From positions 45,017,045 through 45,081,044 of the forward strand of contig CM055109.1 in assembly GCA_029204225.1 (NCBI GenBank): a stretch of DNA of 64,000 bases, given 5' to 3'. Below are positions 12,509-22,938 of this stretch, one piece after another (position 1 is the stretch's first letter; each line of letters opens with the position of its first letter). The stretch comes from Diphasiastrum complanatum. Taxonomy: Eukaryota > Streptophyta > Lycopodiopsida > Lycopodiales > Lycopodiaceae. The notes beneath the pieces were generated by a model. It did no database searches, was not told the DNA's origin, and was given only the letters and a program-made list of their open reading frames with translations. A program made the position numbers and the translations under genes.

Positions 12509-13790
12509 TTACCACATCGTCCAAGGTATAGTTTTTGAAAGTCTCAGGCATCTCATGAACTGGAGCTCTTTCAACATATTGATCTTAGCCCAACTGGTCA
12601 TTTTTTGATTTTCTGTCACCTGTATAGAAGATGATGCAATATTTGAGTCCATATTGATTGACTTCAAGAAATCCAACATCTTCTTTTTGCTCTTTTTTGT
12701 CATTTTGGTGGATTCTTCCCTGTTGTCTTTCATTGGAACTACCGTGATATTCGCCTCATGATTGTGAATATCAACATCCACTGTAGCTATCGCCTCTTCG
12801 GGTAGATCACTCCATCGGATCACCTGGTTGTAGCGTTGCTTCAACTGACTCTTCTTATTTGCAGGTGCCTTGGGTGGATCGATCCTTGAGACTTTCGCCA
12901 TAGCAGACTTTTGCGATGGTTGAGCTGGTACTTTCCTGATTCCGTAACGATCTGGGACCATGTGGTGTAGGACCTGCTCATCAGTCAGCTCAATCTCCTT
13001 ATTATAAGTTAGAGCATGTTGCCAAGGGACTAAATCATCGTCCAGTGGATTCTCAATAGATTCCGCTGACAGCCATGCTACGTTTATCATATTCACCCCA
13101 AATGTGATTGTATCCATAGTGTAACACTTGGGTGAAGATGTATTGGGTTCAGGATCTGATTCATATTGACATGTCCGGCAGTCAATAGTTGCTAATGCAT
13201 CCGTCCATCTCACGACATCCATCTCTGAATCATAGTGACCTCCCTTGGCTGGCCTTGGACGATCAATCGTGTGATCTATCGTAGTTGATCCGTCATCAGC
13301 TTTGGGTGCAATAGGTTTCACCGCCCATGTGGTTGGATCAACCTTTATAGCCTGTTCTCTATTCTCGAAGGCGAGTTTCCCCGTACCCCAGTTGTGTACT
13401 ACTTGCGCAGTCCTCAACCATGGCCTTCCCAATAACACACGGTATGCAGTTGGAGATTCAGGTATATCCATGAATACAAAAGTAATCACAAACTGCACGG
13501 CTGCTATCTTTACAGGGATATCGGCAACTACACCTTTTGGTTTCTGCTAGCTTGATGGCAAATCTTGCTGGCTTCAACCCTTGTAGACCCCATTTTTCAA
13601 ACAAAGTAGTGGAGATCAAATTGACACCTGATCCTCCATCTACTATTGCTGCCTCGTCCTCGTATCTCTTATGTTTGATTGGCAAAGTGATGTTGTGTTC
13701 CTCACTTTCCCATGCTACCCTGATGTGGAGGACGTTACTTGTTTCTTCATAGCCCATACAATATATGGGCTCAGGCACTACTGGGCTCAT
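12509..13790 (-). pseudogene. Gypsy aspartic protease and linker
   Basis: The ORF at 13,458-13,790 carries the retropepsin active site (EAAIVDGGSGVNLI) followed by FEKWGL. A frameshift near 13,520 leads into the 329-codon ORF at 12,509-13,498, which begins with the C-terminal protease landmark (YRVLLGRPWLRTAQVVHNW) and then continues as a long charged, unconserved linker toward RT. The active site reads DGG in place of DTG/DSG, as in several plant gypsy groups. Its neighbours are the zinc-knuckle gag end (14,262-14,617) upstream and RT downstream, the normal gypsy order. Confidence 0.88.
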
Positions 13791-14261
13791 CCGCTTTGGC
13801 CCATTCAGCTAGAAGGCTTTTCGCTTGTGGTGCAATCCGCAATAGTTCTCCGAGTGGTAAACTAACATGGATTGACAGTAAAAGTGTGAGCCTTTCAGTG
13901 CGTGGTTCCTCGGGCTCTACCATGTGAAAAGGTGGTTCATGTTGGTGCAACCAATCATTCTGATCAGTGCGTAGTGGTGAGCCCGCTTGCGGTTTTCGTT
14001 CGACACCAACTAGAGGTTCCGTGGGATTATCCCTTTCCTGCTCTTTTTCCTTCGCTTGTGCCTTCTGTACTCAGTGTCGTATCTTTTGGTATTGTCTTCT
14101 TTCTTCCCTCACATTCAGATATGGCGCTGAAGTTGAGGGTTGGTCATCAGTGACTGAGGGTGGTGGTGAGGGAGCCACTTCCTTCCTCTTCTGTGCTCGC
14201 GTAACAGCTAACACAGGAGTGTGGAATTGTCGCCCTTGTGATGGCATCCCTGCTGGAACTG
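13791..14261. other. Gypsy gag-protease spacer
   Basis: Within the same gypsy element, between the zinc knuckles and the protease. No domain is recognisable; the plus-strand ORFs at 13,902-14,311 are antisense shadows. It is probably linker sequence of the polyprotein with several stops. Confidence 0.5.
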
Positions 14262-14617
14262 CTAGTTGTTGTATCGCAATGAAGTTGAGAGGTAACTGGT
14301 TCCAGGTTTAAATGGACAATTCTTGTAACAGTGTCCATAACCGCATTCTCGACAGAAGGATGTATATCTTCCCTTGTAGGGACATTCCGCAATTCTGTGT
14401 CCTTCGCCGCATCCGTAGAAGCCGTAATTTCTTTTGCCTTGATGCTGAGTTTGAGCTGCATAGGCCATAAAATATTCATATATGGCAGGATCCATAAATG
14501 GTTCATCTAGTCCATACCATTGATGCTGCTCAGGTTGAGGTGGCATTTGAATCTCTGGTTCTGCTACTGTCAGGTCTACATGGGCCACTTGTTGATTGGC
14601 CGGCCCTGGTGGTGCAT
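14262..14617 (-). pseudogene. Gypsy gag C-terminus with two degenerate zinc knuckles
   Basis: A 126-codon frame, of which the part below base 14,618 is gag. Near its C-terminus are two CCHC-like knuckles: one where the first Cys is Phe (FYGCGEGHRIAEC), and one compact form (CRECGYGHCYKNC) with three residues between the second Cys and the His. The upstream capsid part is not joined to it: at 14,618 the sequence switches directly into a truncated LTR, and the ATG of this ORF actually lies in the LTR. The first 8 or so codons are therefore LTR-derived. Confidence 0.8.
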
Positions 14618-15204
14618 GATCCACATCTACTCTAACATCCATTAACCCTAAGCATTAACACTACAACCAGTAACACTATAATCCACAATGAAGATGGCTT
14701 ACTCTTTCTCTCTCTCCCTTACTCTCTCATAAAAAGCATAAGAACATACAATCCCAAAAACATTCAGATCCAACAATTAATAAATCCAAAGAAAACATGA
14801 GAGATGGAGGAAAAGTAAGAGAGAGCAAGGACATTCATAAATCCATTTCACAAGAGAACCAATCTGCTTTATTGAAATGAAGATATGCACATGTGGAGGA
14901 AACTCGAGTTGGTCCCTTTTTATAGTGGAGAGGAGGACCCTGGCCTCAAGAACTTATTGGTCCATTTCTACCTCCCTAACTATTCATATTTAAAAAGAGT
15001 GGGAACTCATTCAAAATTGGAGGGAACCAATTTGAATTTGAATTTAAACCAATTTTGGTAGGAGTCCCAACTTTATTCACTAACTTGACATTTAGGCCTG
15101 CAACATTAAAAGTCCCACAAAAAGGCCTAAAGTCCTTTTATTGACGTCCTAATTATCAAATCTCTATGTAATCATCGGGTTGGACTTACACACGCAGGGT
15201 GCCA
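14618..15204 (-). repeat. 3' LTR, truncated at its U5 end
   Basis: Near-identical to 18,459-19,035. On the minus strand it starts TGGCACCCTGCGTGTG at 15,204, just after the polypurine tract. It breaks off at 14,618 (GATCCACATC on the plus strand), lacking the segment equivalent to 18,322-18,458. It includes the ATG of the ORF at 14,262-14,642. Confidence 0.88.
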
Positions 15205-15479
15205 AATCCCTCTCACTTATTAGCTAGGGTTAAGGTTGCCTTGGCATCCGCAAACCCTCCAACAGTATCCCCCACCGAAATTGGTGGCGGTCCCACGACA
15301 CCTCGCGAGATTATTCACTTTGGGCTCTGGTTAGCCTCGCGTCGTACCTTGATGAGATGGTACTGCACCTTCTCCATGAATTCTAGGCGCTCCGTATTGA
15401 AATCGTACTTGTGCAAAAAAAAGCACTTATTAGCTCCTGCAAGCCAATTGGAAGTTGTCCAGGCCAGAAACCTTGACTC

Positions 15480-16214
15480 TCAAGAATCTCCCAGCATGGC
15501 TGCACGATAGTATAACCTTGCGATTGTTGGCAACTGGTCTTGGAATTTATCGGATGCCATCGGAAGATTTCGATTAAATGCCAATGGAGGTTGGCAATCA
15601 CCCCATCTCGTAGCAGTGGATGCCAACTTGTACAAATCATTCGCAAAACTGGTCAATTGTCGCAGAGTTGGATCTGGCGAGTTGTGGTACTCAGCACCAT
15701 AAAATTGGAGAGCTCTAATAAAATTGACTGAAATTTGCCAATTGAAGGTTTGATGAATGATGGGCCAATTTGGGATGTGGATGCTGATTTGATCCAATGA
15801 TACACCCAAATCTTTCCATTTATTGCGTCTTGGCATTGGCAAATAATAGGGATCCACCCGCAATTGGCGAGGGTTGGCAACGTAGCTTGTAATAGAATCA
15901 TGCGCTTTTTCAAAAACTATTTTACGCCATGCGGGCTGTTCTCCCAATGCGGGTAACTTGTCCAATTCTTTTCCGACCTCTATCTCAGAGGTTTTGAACT
16001 TAATCACCCAGCCACCCCTCGAGGACATATGCAGATGTTGGTGCAAATTTTTTTGAATCTGATCCTCGATGGTGACCAGTTTTTGAAATAATACTCTGGC
16101 CCCTGATGAAGATGGATTGGCTTCAACAGTTTGGTTGTCCGTTGTTTCTTGAATGTCTGGAGCTCCTCCTTGGTCCATGCTCGCATCTAACCCTGTATCT
16201 CTTGTTGTGAACAC
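15480..16214 (-). CDS. Extra gypsy-associated ORF, 244 codons
   Basis: An uninterrupted minus-strand frame. Residues 1-40 are polar (MFTTRDTGLDASMDQGG...). Residues 45-70 include FQKLVTIEDQIQKNLHQHL. Residues 75-240 form an aromatic-rich segment with SRGGWVIKFKTSEIE, RQLRVDPYYLPMPRR and the C-terminal block TIARLYYRAAMLGDS. The same C-terminal block and the SSRGG...QISF segment occur in the 7.3-8.2 kb region, so the family is shared by two gypsy elements of different LTR type. It lies between gag and the 3' LTR. I do not recognise the domain; an added structural or envelope-position protein of Athila/Tat-like elements is one reading. No membrane segment or signal peptide is seen. The ORF may continue in another frame beyond 15,480 toward 15,383. 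Confidence 0.6.
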   Translation of the reverse strand: MFTTRDTGLDASMDQGGAPDIQETTDNQTVEANPSSSGARVLFQKLVTIEDQIQKNLHQHLHMSSRGGWVIKFKTSEIEVGKELDKLPALGEQPAWRKIVFEKAHDSITSYVANPRQLRVDPYYLPMPRRNKWKDLGVSLDQISIHIPNWPIIHQTFNWQISVNFIRALQFYGAEYHNSPDPTLRQLTSFANDLYKLASTATRWGDCQPPLAFNRNLPMASDKFQDQLPTIARLYYRAAMLGDS

Positions 16215-16315
16215 CAGACATTTTCCCTGGTAGAAAAAGTCTTTGCAAACTTCTCAGGTTCCTTGTTCGTTAGTCCATTGATATCTTCCAATGTTTTAAT
16301 CTTCTCATCAAATTG

Positions 16316-17035
16316 CTACTGCAACTTTTCCGTATGTTTCTGTTGGTTCTTCCCCAGTTTCTCGAACTCATTGAACATCAATTCTACAATAGCGTTGGCA
16401 TTCGTTGATGCAATAGTGGTGGATGTCGTAGTGGTCTGCCCTGCTGTATAAGGCAATATACCAATATTTGGCTCAACATCTAAATCTTCATCCTCCTCCT
16501 GAATTGCATCGTCCATAGCATTTTGCAAAATTGTGTACTCATTGTGGCGTTTTAGCTCACATCTGATCCTTTTAGGTAGACCTGACAAAAACTACATAAT
16601 CATGGTATTTTCATTAATCAGCTCAGGTTCGCACTCAGATATGAGACATTTAACCCGTTCTATGTAATCTCGTACCATTTCTCACTTTCCCATTTTAATT
16701 TTACTTAAAAGTAGAAAAGGATCTTCCATAAACTTCCGAGGTTTGAACCGTGTGATAAGGGCTTGTTTAACAGTTTCCCAATTTGTACGTTCAGTTTCTT
16801 ATTGATTACAATACCAATCTTGTGCTGCACCCGTTAAGGCCATTGGAAATAGCTTAAGTTTATTTTGGGAGAAAACTTCACTATAGACTTCACAAGATTT
16901 AGCATAGATTTCAAAAATTCTAACTAGATCTGCTAATCCATTGTATTTGGACAGATCCAATCTAGTTGTTGGTAACCTTTTGTTATAAATTACACTTTTT
17001 TGTAAAAATATCAATTCTCTGAGAAGAGCCTTCAC
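16316..17035 (-). pseudogene. Gypsy gag (capsid part)
   Basis: Minus-strand frames 16,799-17,035 and 16,316-16,588 plus the degenerate stretch between them give a retrotransposon gag: TRLDLSKYNGLADLVRIFEI, then the hallmark LKLFPMALTGAAQDWYCN, MVRDYIERVKCLISECEPEL, FLSGLPKRIRCELKRH, and a polar tail with an acidic cluster EEDEDLDVEP. At least two stops interrupt it (near 16,798 and 16,590). It lies about 1.3 kb downstream of the primer-binding site, the expected place for gag. No zinc knuckle follows. Confidence 0.85.
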
Positions 17036-18299
17036 CTAAACCTTCTCCAAAGTCTATGTCAGTCCCACTTACTATTTTTGATAATCAGTAAGTTGATTGA
17101 AGGTTTCCCAAAAGATCAGTTGTTATATTGTCATATTTTTGTCAAAACAGTCTCTTTTTTGTAAAAATATCAGTATTACTCTTGATTTTTTGCCAGAACC
17201 TTCGTCAAGTATTCAGATTATTCAATTGATAGTAATTTATTATTTTTGAGTTCGACAAACATTCATCTTATAAGGATCGTAAAAAATCTCTATTTTTATC
17301 CTCGTCAAACTACAAAAAGTATGTTTTTATGTGTTTGGAACCTTCGCCAGTTCTATCCTAGCTTTATCTAAGTCAAATCCTCTGTCTGAGAGTTCGGCGA
17401 AGGTTATTTCCACCAATTTTTTCAGAAAGAACCTAATCAAAGAGTTTTTATCAAATGTAGCATTGTTGAACCTTCACTGATGAACCTTCGCTAAGTCACC
17501 CTTCGTCTAGGAAACCTTCGCCAGTACTATTTTTAGGTTCTGATTTTCCTAAGAGTTTATCATTCTTAGAAGTGTCGATCGCTTGATCATAGATCTTTTT
17601 TTCAAAAATCAAAAATTTGATTATTGTCAAGTGAAAGAAATTTTGCAGATCCGAGATAGTTTCTGATTGAAAATCTAGATCCAATCTCATTGTTTGATTG
17701 ATTTAATTCGAAGGAAAAACGGCTGCTCCTGGAGGTGCTCCTCAGGAGGTCAATTCAATTGGTATTATTTTTCACCGACTTGGTAGTAGATAGATCTCAA
17801 TCACACCTATGCACAATGAATCGGGCAAAGGTTCTTTTTCTGAATTTTTAGGGTTTTGATGGTTTTTTGTTGTTTTTAATAGTTTTTCTCATGTTTTGCA
17901 AATCTGCTGGAAATGAATCTTCGTCGTTCAATCTGAAGAATCTGTGAATGGAACCAAAGCTTTCTATAACTCGGCGAAGGTTTCCTGAAAGAGGGTAAAA
18001 ATTTATCAGCTCTGATGACAATTTTTGTCTCCTTCTGACCAAGATCTAACAAATTTGAACAATTTTTGTTGTTTTATCAGATCTCTCAGATCCAGATGGA
18101 TCTTAAGAATGGTGATCTGAGTAGTTGTCCTTGTTCAATAATTAGATTAGATTTCAAACAAGCAAATCCACTCTAATCATTCAAAATCACTCCCAAACTA
18201 ACCCTAAATGCAGATTTAACACTATTCATGCCACGACAAGATGTCTAATGCAAGTAACCATCCCAACAAACATGCTGCAAATTGAAAAATTGGCATAGC
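17036..18299. other. Gypsy 5' leader with a recurring GAACCTTCGCC motif
   Basis: Untranslated leader between the primer-binding site and gag. The motif GAACCTTCGCC and close variants recur at least six times on the plus strand between about 17,180 and 17,525, and in the reverse orientation (GGCGAAGGTT) near 17,395 and 17,965. No long ORF is present. A packaging or RNA-structure role is possible but only inference. Confidence 0.6.
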
Positions 18300-18317
18300 T
18301 CCCCGACAATGGCGCCA
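18300..18317 (-). other. Primer-binding site, tRNA-Asp type
   Basis: Minus strand TGGCGCCATTGTCGGGGA. It matches the complement of the plant tRNA-Asp 3' end (TGGCGCCGTTGCCGGGGA) at 16 of 18 bases and sits 4 nt from the CA end of the LTR at 18,322. This primer type is usual in Athila/Tat-like plant gypsy elements. Confidence 0.88.
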
Positions 18318-18321
18318 AAAT

Positions 18322-19035
18322 TGTAGTGGGTTTCTTTCCTAGCCTATCCTCAACCCAAGATCCAAGCAATCTAGCATCACTGAGATGAACCTAGTTGTCA
18401 CGCGTAGGTTCGTTCCCATGAGAGCAATAGCATATCTCAGATTTCAGCATGAATGGAAGATCCACATCTACTCTAACATCCATTAACCCTAAGCATTAAC
18501 ACTACAACCATTAACACTATAATCCACAATGAAGATGGCTTACTCTTTCTCTCTCTCCCTTTCTCTCCCATAAAAAGCATAAGAACATATAATCCCAAAA
18601 ACATTCAGATCCAACAATTAATAAATCCAAAGAAAACATGAGAGATGGAGGAAAAGTGATAGAGAACAAGGACATTCATAAATCCATTTCACAAGAGAAC
18701 CAATCTGCTTTATTGAAATGAAGATATGTACATGTGGAGAAAACTCGAGTTGGTCCCTTTTTATAGTGGAGACGAGGAGAGCCTCATATTCCTATTGGTC
18801 CATTTCTACCTCCCTAACTATTCATATTTAAAAAAGAGTGGAAACTCATTTAAAATTGGAGGGAACCAATTTGAATTTGAATTTAAACCAATTTTGGTGG
18901 GAGTCCCAACTTTATTCACTAACTTGACATTTAGGCCTGCAACATTAAAAGTCCCGCAAAAAGGTCTAAAGTCCTTTTATTGACTTCCTAATTATCAAAT
19001 CTCTATGTGGTTGGACTTACACACGTAGGGTGCCA
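18322..19035 (-). repeat. 5' LTR of the gypsy derivative
   Basis: A 714-bp LTR. On the minus strand it runs TGGCACCCTACGTGTG (at 19,035) to ...GAAACCCACTACA (at 18,322), so it has TG...CA ends, and the primer site follows after 4 nt. The segment 18,459-19,035 is repeated at 14,618-15,204. A TATA-like block (TTTTTATAGTGGAG on plus, near 18,757) may belong to its promoter on the other strand. Confidence 0.88.
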
Positions 19036-19037
19036 AA

Positions 19038-20023
19038 TGTCATAAAACGGTGGGAGCGTGAGCGACAGCGGAAGCTCGAGGATTTGAGCGCGGTGTGTAG
19101 GAACGGCAACGCAACAGTTAGCAGCAGAAATATTCAAGCAGAAGAATTCATACAGAATGCGCAAATGAACGACGCAGTAGTGAGACAAAAATTGCACTCT
19201 GATAAAAATCAACAATGAGTACAATGACTTGAAGTAATAACTTCAGCTTGCTGAGCGTGATAACGCTGGCTACAGAAAAACTTTGATTAAAAGAAGAAAT
19301 TCAATTAACACTTACATAGCTTGATTCAACTAGTATATATATTTACAAGTGTCGAGAGAAAAATATCTTATGCCTTAACTGCCATTTACTCTTTTTGGTA
19401 ACCGCCCTTAGGATATTTGTTTCTCCACCTATTTTAGGGTTGATGATAAGTTGGCAACATCGGTCTGCCGATGTAGCAAATATGCAAAAAACCCGAAAGT
19501 GCCCTTTGACTTAAGGTGTGTAAATCTCTAAGGCGCCTGTAGACTGAAGGCAACAAAGAAATGAAGGTGCCTTACACTGAAGTTTAGCAAAGAAGGTGAA
19601 GGTGCCTTAAATTAAAGAAGAAGGCGAAGGTGCCTTAGATTAAAGACAGCGAAAAAGGCGATAAAGGCGAGGTGCCTTTAAGATGACGAAAAAGATGAAA
19701 AAGGAGGTGCCTTAAAATGATTTCTAAGACATTTTGGCCACTTGGCCATTGTGTCAATTTTTTTTGTGAAGTTGTGAAAAAGGCGAAAAAGGAGGTGGCT
19801 TAAAAATGATTTCTAAGGCATCCTGGCCACTTGGCCATTGTGTCGCTTTTTTTGCGAAGTTGCAAAAAAGGCGAAAAAGGAGAAGGAGACTTGAAAACGT
19901 TTAAGACACAAAAAAATCTCAAGGAAAAATGTGAAGTCCCAAAAACATGTTGTCGGCCTTCGGTTTTTCAGGATGCTCATTACTTGAACGATTTGTTTAA
20001 GACTGAGCATAAGAAATCTAACA
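19038..20023 (-). repeat. Copia 3' LTR
   Basis: Minus strand begins TGTTAGATTTCTTATG directly after the purine tract AAGGGGGAG and ends ...CGTTTTATGACA at 19,038. It contains a locally repetitive section (about 19,540-19,880) in which AAGGCGAAGGTGCCTTA-type units and the block CTTGGCCATTGTGTC recur. An old LTR; about 986 bp. Confidence 0.6.
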
Positions 20024-20044
20024 CTCCCCCTTAATGTGGATCCT

Positions 20045-20985
20045 GAAAAAGTTTGATCTTCAGATTTAACATATCGTTAAATCTGAGATGTTGCTCCTTT
20101 GATAGAGCCTTTGTGAAGTAATCTGCTGCCATTTAGTTTGTTCTACAGAAAACCAGTCCTACTTCCTTGCTGTGCACTTTCTCTCTAAGGTAATGATACC
20201 TGATTTCTATATGTTTGCTTCGAGATTGAAATCTAGGATCGAGAGATAGCGCTATTGTGCTTTGATTGTCACAATAGATTGTTGTAGGAAGTGGTTGTGC
20301 AAGGTTCAGGTCTGCAAGCAGTTGCCTTAGCCAGATCGCCTCTTTGGTTGCATTGGTGGCAGCTATGTATTCTGATTCCGTTGATGATAATGCAACTAAG
20401 ATCTGCTTTCGGCTGTTCCATGAGATTGGGCCTTGGTTATATAAGAATACAAATCCAGAAGTTGATTTTCTGATGTCAACATCTCCTGCCCAATCCGCAT
20501 CTATGTAGGCTTGAAGGATGCTGGTAGTGTGGCTACCTCCATAGCAGATGCTGAGAGTTTTCGTTGCTTGGATGTACTTCATGACCTTAGTTACTAGCCT
20601 TCCAATGAGTTAAGTCTGGATTTGACAGGAATCGGCTGAGTGTACTGATCGAATATGCAAGGTCTGGTCGCGTGCAGATCATTGCGTACATTAGTGAGCC
20701 GATGACGGATTGAAACAGGTAGCGCTTCATCTCCTCCTTTTTTGTCTCAGTTTGAGGAGACTGTTCCTTTGATAGCTTTAGTCCAAGGTCGAGTGGAAAG
20801 TCACTTGGTTTGCAGTTGGTCATTCCATACTTTTCCAGCACATTGTTGAGATATCATTGCCGACTGATAAAGATCAGTTTGCTGGGTTGATCTCGTTGAA
20901 TTTGAATTTCAGACAATAGTGGACTGGACATCTTGTATTCTTGGGCCTCAACAACTGCGTTTGGTTCCTGCACGAAGTAGCAGGC
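20045..20985 (-). pseudogene. Copia RT C-terminus and RNase H
   Basis: Frames 20,587-20,841 and 20,133-20,582 give the connection region after RT (VLEKYGMTNCKPSDFPLDLG and YLFQSVIGSLMYAMICTRPDL) and a complete copia RNase H with its catalytic landmarks AYIDADWAGD, SSTESEYIA and YCDNQSTIAL, ending CRTN, a TAG stop, then the terminal MAADYFTKAL. Catalytic residues are intact despite a few stops. The polymerase part of RT, including the YVDD box, is missing: upstream sequence jumps from the integrase tail at about 20,990 into this region. Confidence 0.9.
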
Positions 20986-20989
20986 CGGA

Positions 20990-21412
20990 TCATCTATAAA
21001 TCTGGATGGAGGCTGTCATGGACATGTTCGACCTTTTGGGTTGAACTTTGGTCCTCTGATGTGGGTTGACTCGTTGAGATTCTGACTCATTGTCTGAGGC
21101 ATCGTCGTTATTCAGCAGTTGAATCCCTGGATCGAAATTGTCTGGTTGCTCGATCCTTGGGTCAGAATTATTAGAGGCTTTCCCTTTGTGGTCGATGAAC
21201 TGGTCTTCCACAAAAATGACATCTCTACTGGTGAATGTCTTCTCGGTATCCAAATTGTAGAGCTTGTAGGCCTTGTGATTTGAGAAATAGCCAATGGAAA
21301 TCATTTTTCTGCTTTTGTCATCTAGCTTTCTTCTTAGATCCTCAGGGATCTGAACGAAGCAATGCATCCAAACACTCGAATATGTTTGAGTATTGATTTT
21401 GATCCTGTGCAC
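20990..21412 (-). pseudogene. Copia integrase C-terminal part and linker
   Basis: Minus-strand frame of 140 codons: FVQIPEDLRRKLDDKSRK and SIGYFSNHKAYKLYNLDTEK followed by FTSRDVIFVEDQF, which is the conserved GxDx-like segment after the integrase core, then a Ser/Asn/Asp-rich linker that normally precedes RT. It ends at a stop at 20,990, where the RT fragment (20,045-20,985) begins without the RT fingers and palm. Confidence 0.85.
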
Positions 21413-21565
21413 ACCTCATAAGGTATCTTGCCATTCAGGGCTTTGGTGATGGATCGATTCTGCAAATAGGTAGCTGTTGTAATAGCTTCAGTCTAGAATT
21501 TCTTTGGAAGAGAGGCATGGGCCATCATGCTCTTAGCAATCTTGATGAGTGTCCGATTCTTCCGC

Positions 21566-22357
21566 TCAACTACACCATTGGACTGAGGTGAGCAGCTGAT
21601 TGTATATTGTTGATGTATTTAGTTGGCCTTGCAGAACTCCTTGAATTCTGTGGAGATGTACTCCCCCCCTCCATCTATGCATAGCGTCTTGATCTTCCTC
21701 TAGGTCTGGTTCTCTACAGACGTCTTGAACTGCATGAAGAACTTGAATGCTCCGGACTTGTTCTTTAGATAGTAGGTTGCAGTCCTTTGAGAGAAGTCGA
21801 AGTTCTTTGGCTCTTCTTCCCTCATGCGTGAATGGATTCCGATGTTGCTTGCCTTTCTGACAGGCTTCGCAGAACTCAGTTTTGGGCCTTGAGATCTTGA
21901 GACCTATGACTATGTCTTTCTTGCACATGTCATACAAGCTTCGCATGTTCGGATGATACATTCTCCTATGCCAGAACTGATCTTCATTTTTTGATGCATT
22001 TAATATGCTATCAGAGTTGCTGATTATTCTGGCCTGGTAGAGGTTTCCTTCTCTACATCCGATCGTCAACAACTTGTTTGTCGTCTTCTCGATCATGCGA
22101 CATGTGTTGCCGTCGAACAAAACTCGAATTCCAAGATCTGCCATCTTAGAGACTGACAATAGATCTTTTCTCAATGAAGGCACGTAGAGTGCTCTCAGCA
22201 GCTCTCCTTGTCCTGATAGTGTTCGCAACTGTAGAGTGCCGATGCCTTTGACATCGTGTCTGCTCCCATCACCTAGAATCACTGCTCTGTTATTTTCGAG
22301 CTCTTTGAAGTCGATCAAGATCTTCTTGTTGTAGGTGATGTGTGATGTTGCTCCCAT
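21566..22357 (-). pseudogene. Copia protease and integrase N-terminal part
   Basis: A 263-codon minus-strand frame beginning just after the protease active site: GATSHITYNKKILIDF, VILGDGSRHDVKGIGT, LLSVSKMADLGI, then the pre-integrase zinc region (FWHRRMYHPNMRSLYDM...FCEACQKGKQHRNPF). From residue 185 the frame is out of register with the integrase core, whose parts are visible in other frames down to about 21,560 (for example the TCSPQSNGVVERKNRTL-like block, with several stops). Its first 30 codons are part of an 88-bp tandem duplication. Confidence 0.85.
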
Positions 22358-22436
22358 CTCCTAGAATCACTGCTCTGTTATTTTCGAGCTCTCTGAAGTC
22401 GATCAAGATCTTCTTGTTGTAGGTGATGTGTGATGT
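22261..22436. repeat. 88-bp tandem duplication in copia protease
   Basis: 22,261-22,348 and 22,349-22,436 are the same 88-bp unit with few mismatches (for example CATCACCTAG versus CATCTCCTAG). On the minus strand the unit encodes the segment HITYNKKILIDF...GDG of the protease. 88 is not a multiple of 3, so the duplication also destroys the frame. Confidence 0.95.
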
Positions 22437-22439
22437 GTG

Positions 22440-22873
22440 GTGTTGGGACCTGGTGCTCATGTTCTGATGCAGCGAGCTGAGCGAAGATCGTTCTGATCTT
22501 CTCAACGTTCTGATGTAACTGGTTGTCATCCCATCGTATAAATTGCAGTTGATTGTGAAGGTGCAAAACTGAAGCTGCAGTCCTCACTTCATACTTCTGT
22601 TTCAATCTTCCCCATGCTGCATGGCTGCTTTCGCAGTCTTCAATCTGCATGAGCAGATCTTCATTTATGGACGAACGATGATCGCCATTGCACGCTCATC
22701 CTTTCTGATCCATTCAGCTCTCCTCGGGACTCCCTCTGGAGGCTGCACCTCTGAGAGTTCGGTCACAGACCAGATGCCTTCGCCCTTCAGAAGTGTTTTG
22801 ATTTTGAATTTCCAGATTTTGTAATTTGCGCCATCAAGACTGATTGCTACTCTTGTCTAGATTGTTGTATCCA
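22440..22873 (-). pseudogene. Copia gag
   Basis: Minus strand from the ATG at about 22,873: MDTTI, a TAG stop, then VAISLDGANYKIWKFKIK, GVPRRAEWIRKDERAMAIIV, NEDLLMQIEDCESSHAAWGRL and LHLHNQLQFIRWDDNQLHQN, a normal UBN2-type copia gag of about 140 residues. The rest of gag and the zinc knuckle are lost where the protease duplication starts. It lies about 50 bp downstream of the primer-binding site. Confidence 0.85.
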
Positions 22874-22925
22874 TATTGTGTTGTCTAGAAAATCACTCCT
22901 TAGATATCAATAGTGATAACTTGTT

Positions 22926-22938
22926 GGCTCTGATATCA
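22926..22938 (-). other. Primer-binding site, tRNA-iMet type
   Basis: Minus strand TGATATCAGAGCC, which is the complement of the initiator tRNA 3' end (TGGTATCAGAGCC) with one mismatch. It immediately follows the LTR end ACGACA and is matched by the tRNA gene at 3546-3617. Confidence 0.85.

Larger units (their letters stand above)
14618..19035 (-). mobile_element. Non-autonomous gypsy derivative with two LTRs
   Basis: The 5' LTR is at 18,322-19,035, a tRNA-Asp primer site at 18,300-18,317, gag at 16,316-17,035, the C-terminal part of the extra ORF at 15,480-16,214, a polypurine tract (AGTGAGAGGGATT, minus strand, ending at 15,205) and a 3' LTR at 14,618-15,204. There is no protease, RT, RNase H or integrase between gag and the extra ORF. 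The two LTRs are close to identical by eye over about 580 bp, so insertion was recent relative to the other elements here. The left LTR lacks its last ~140 bp and joins gag of another gypsy element. Confidence 0.8.
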
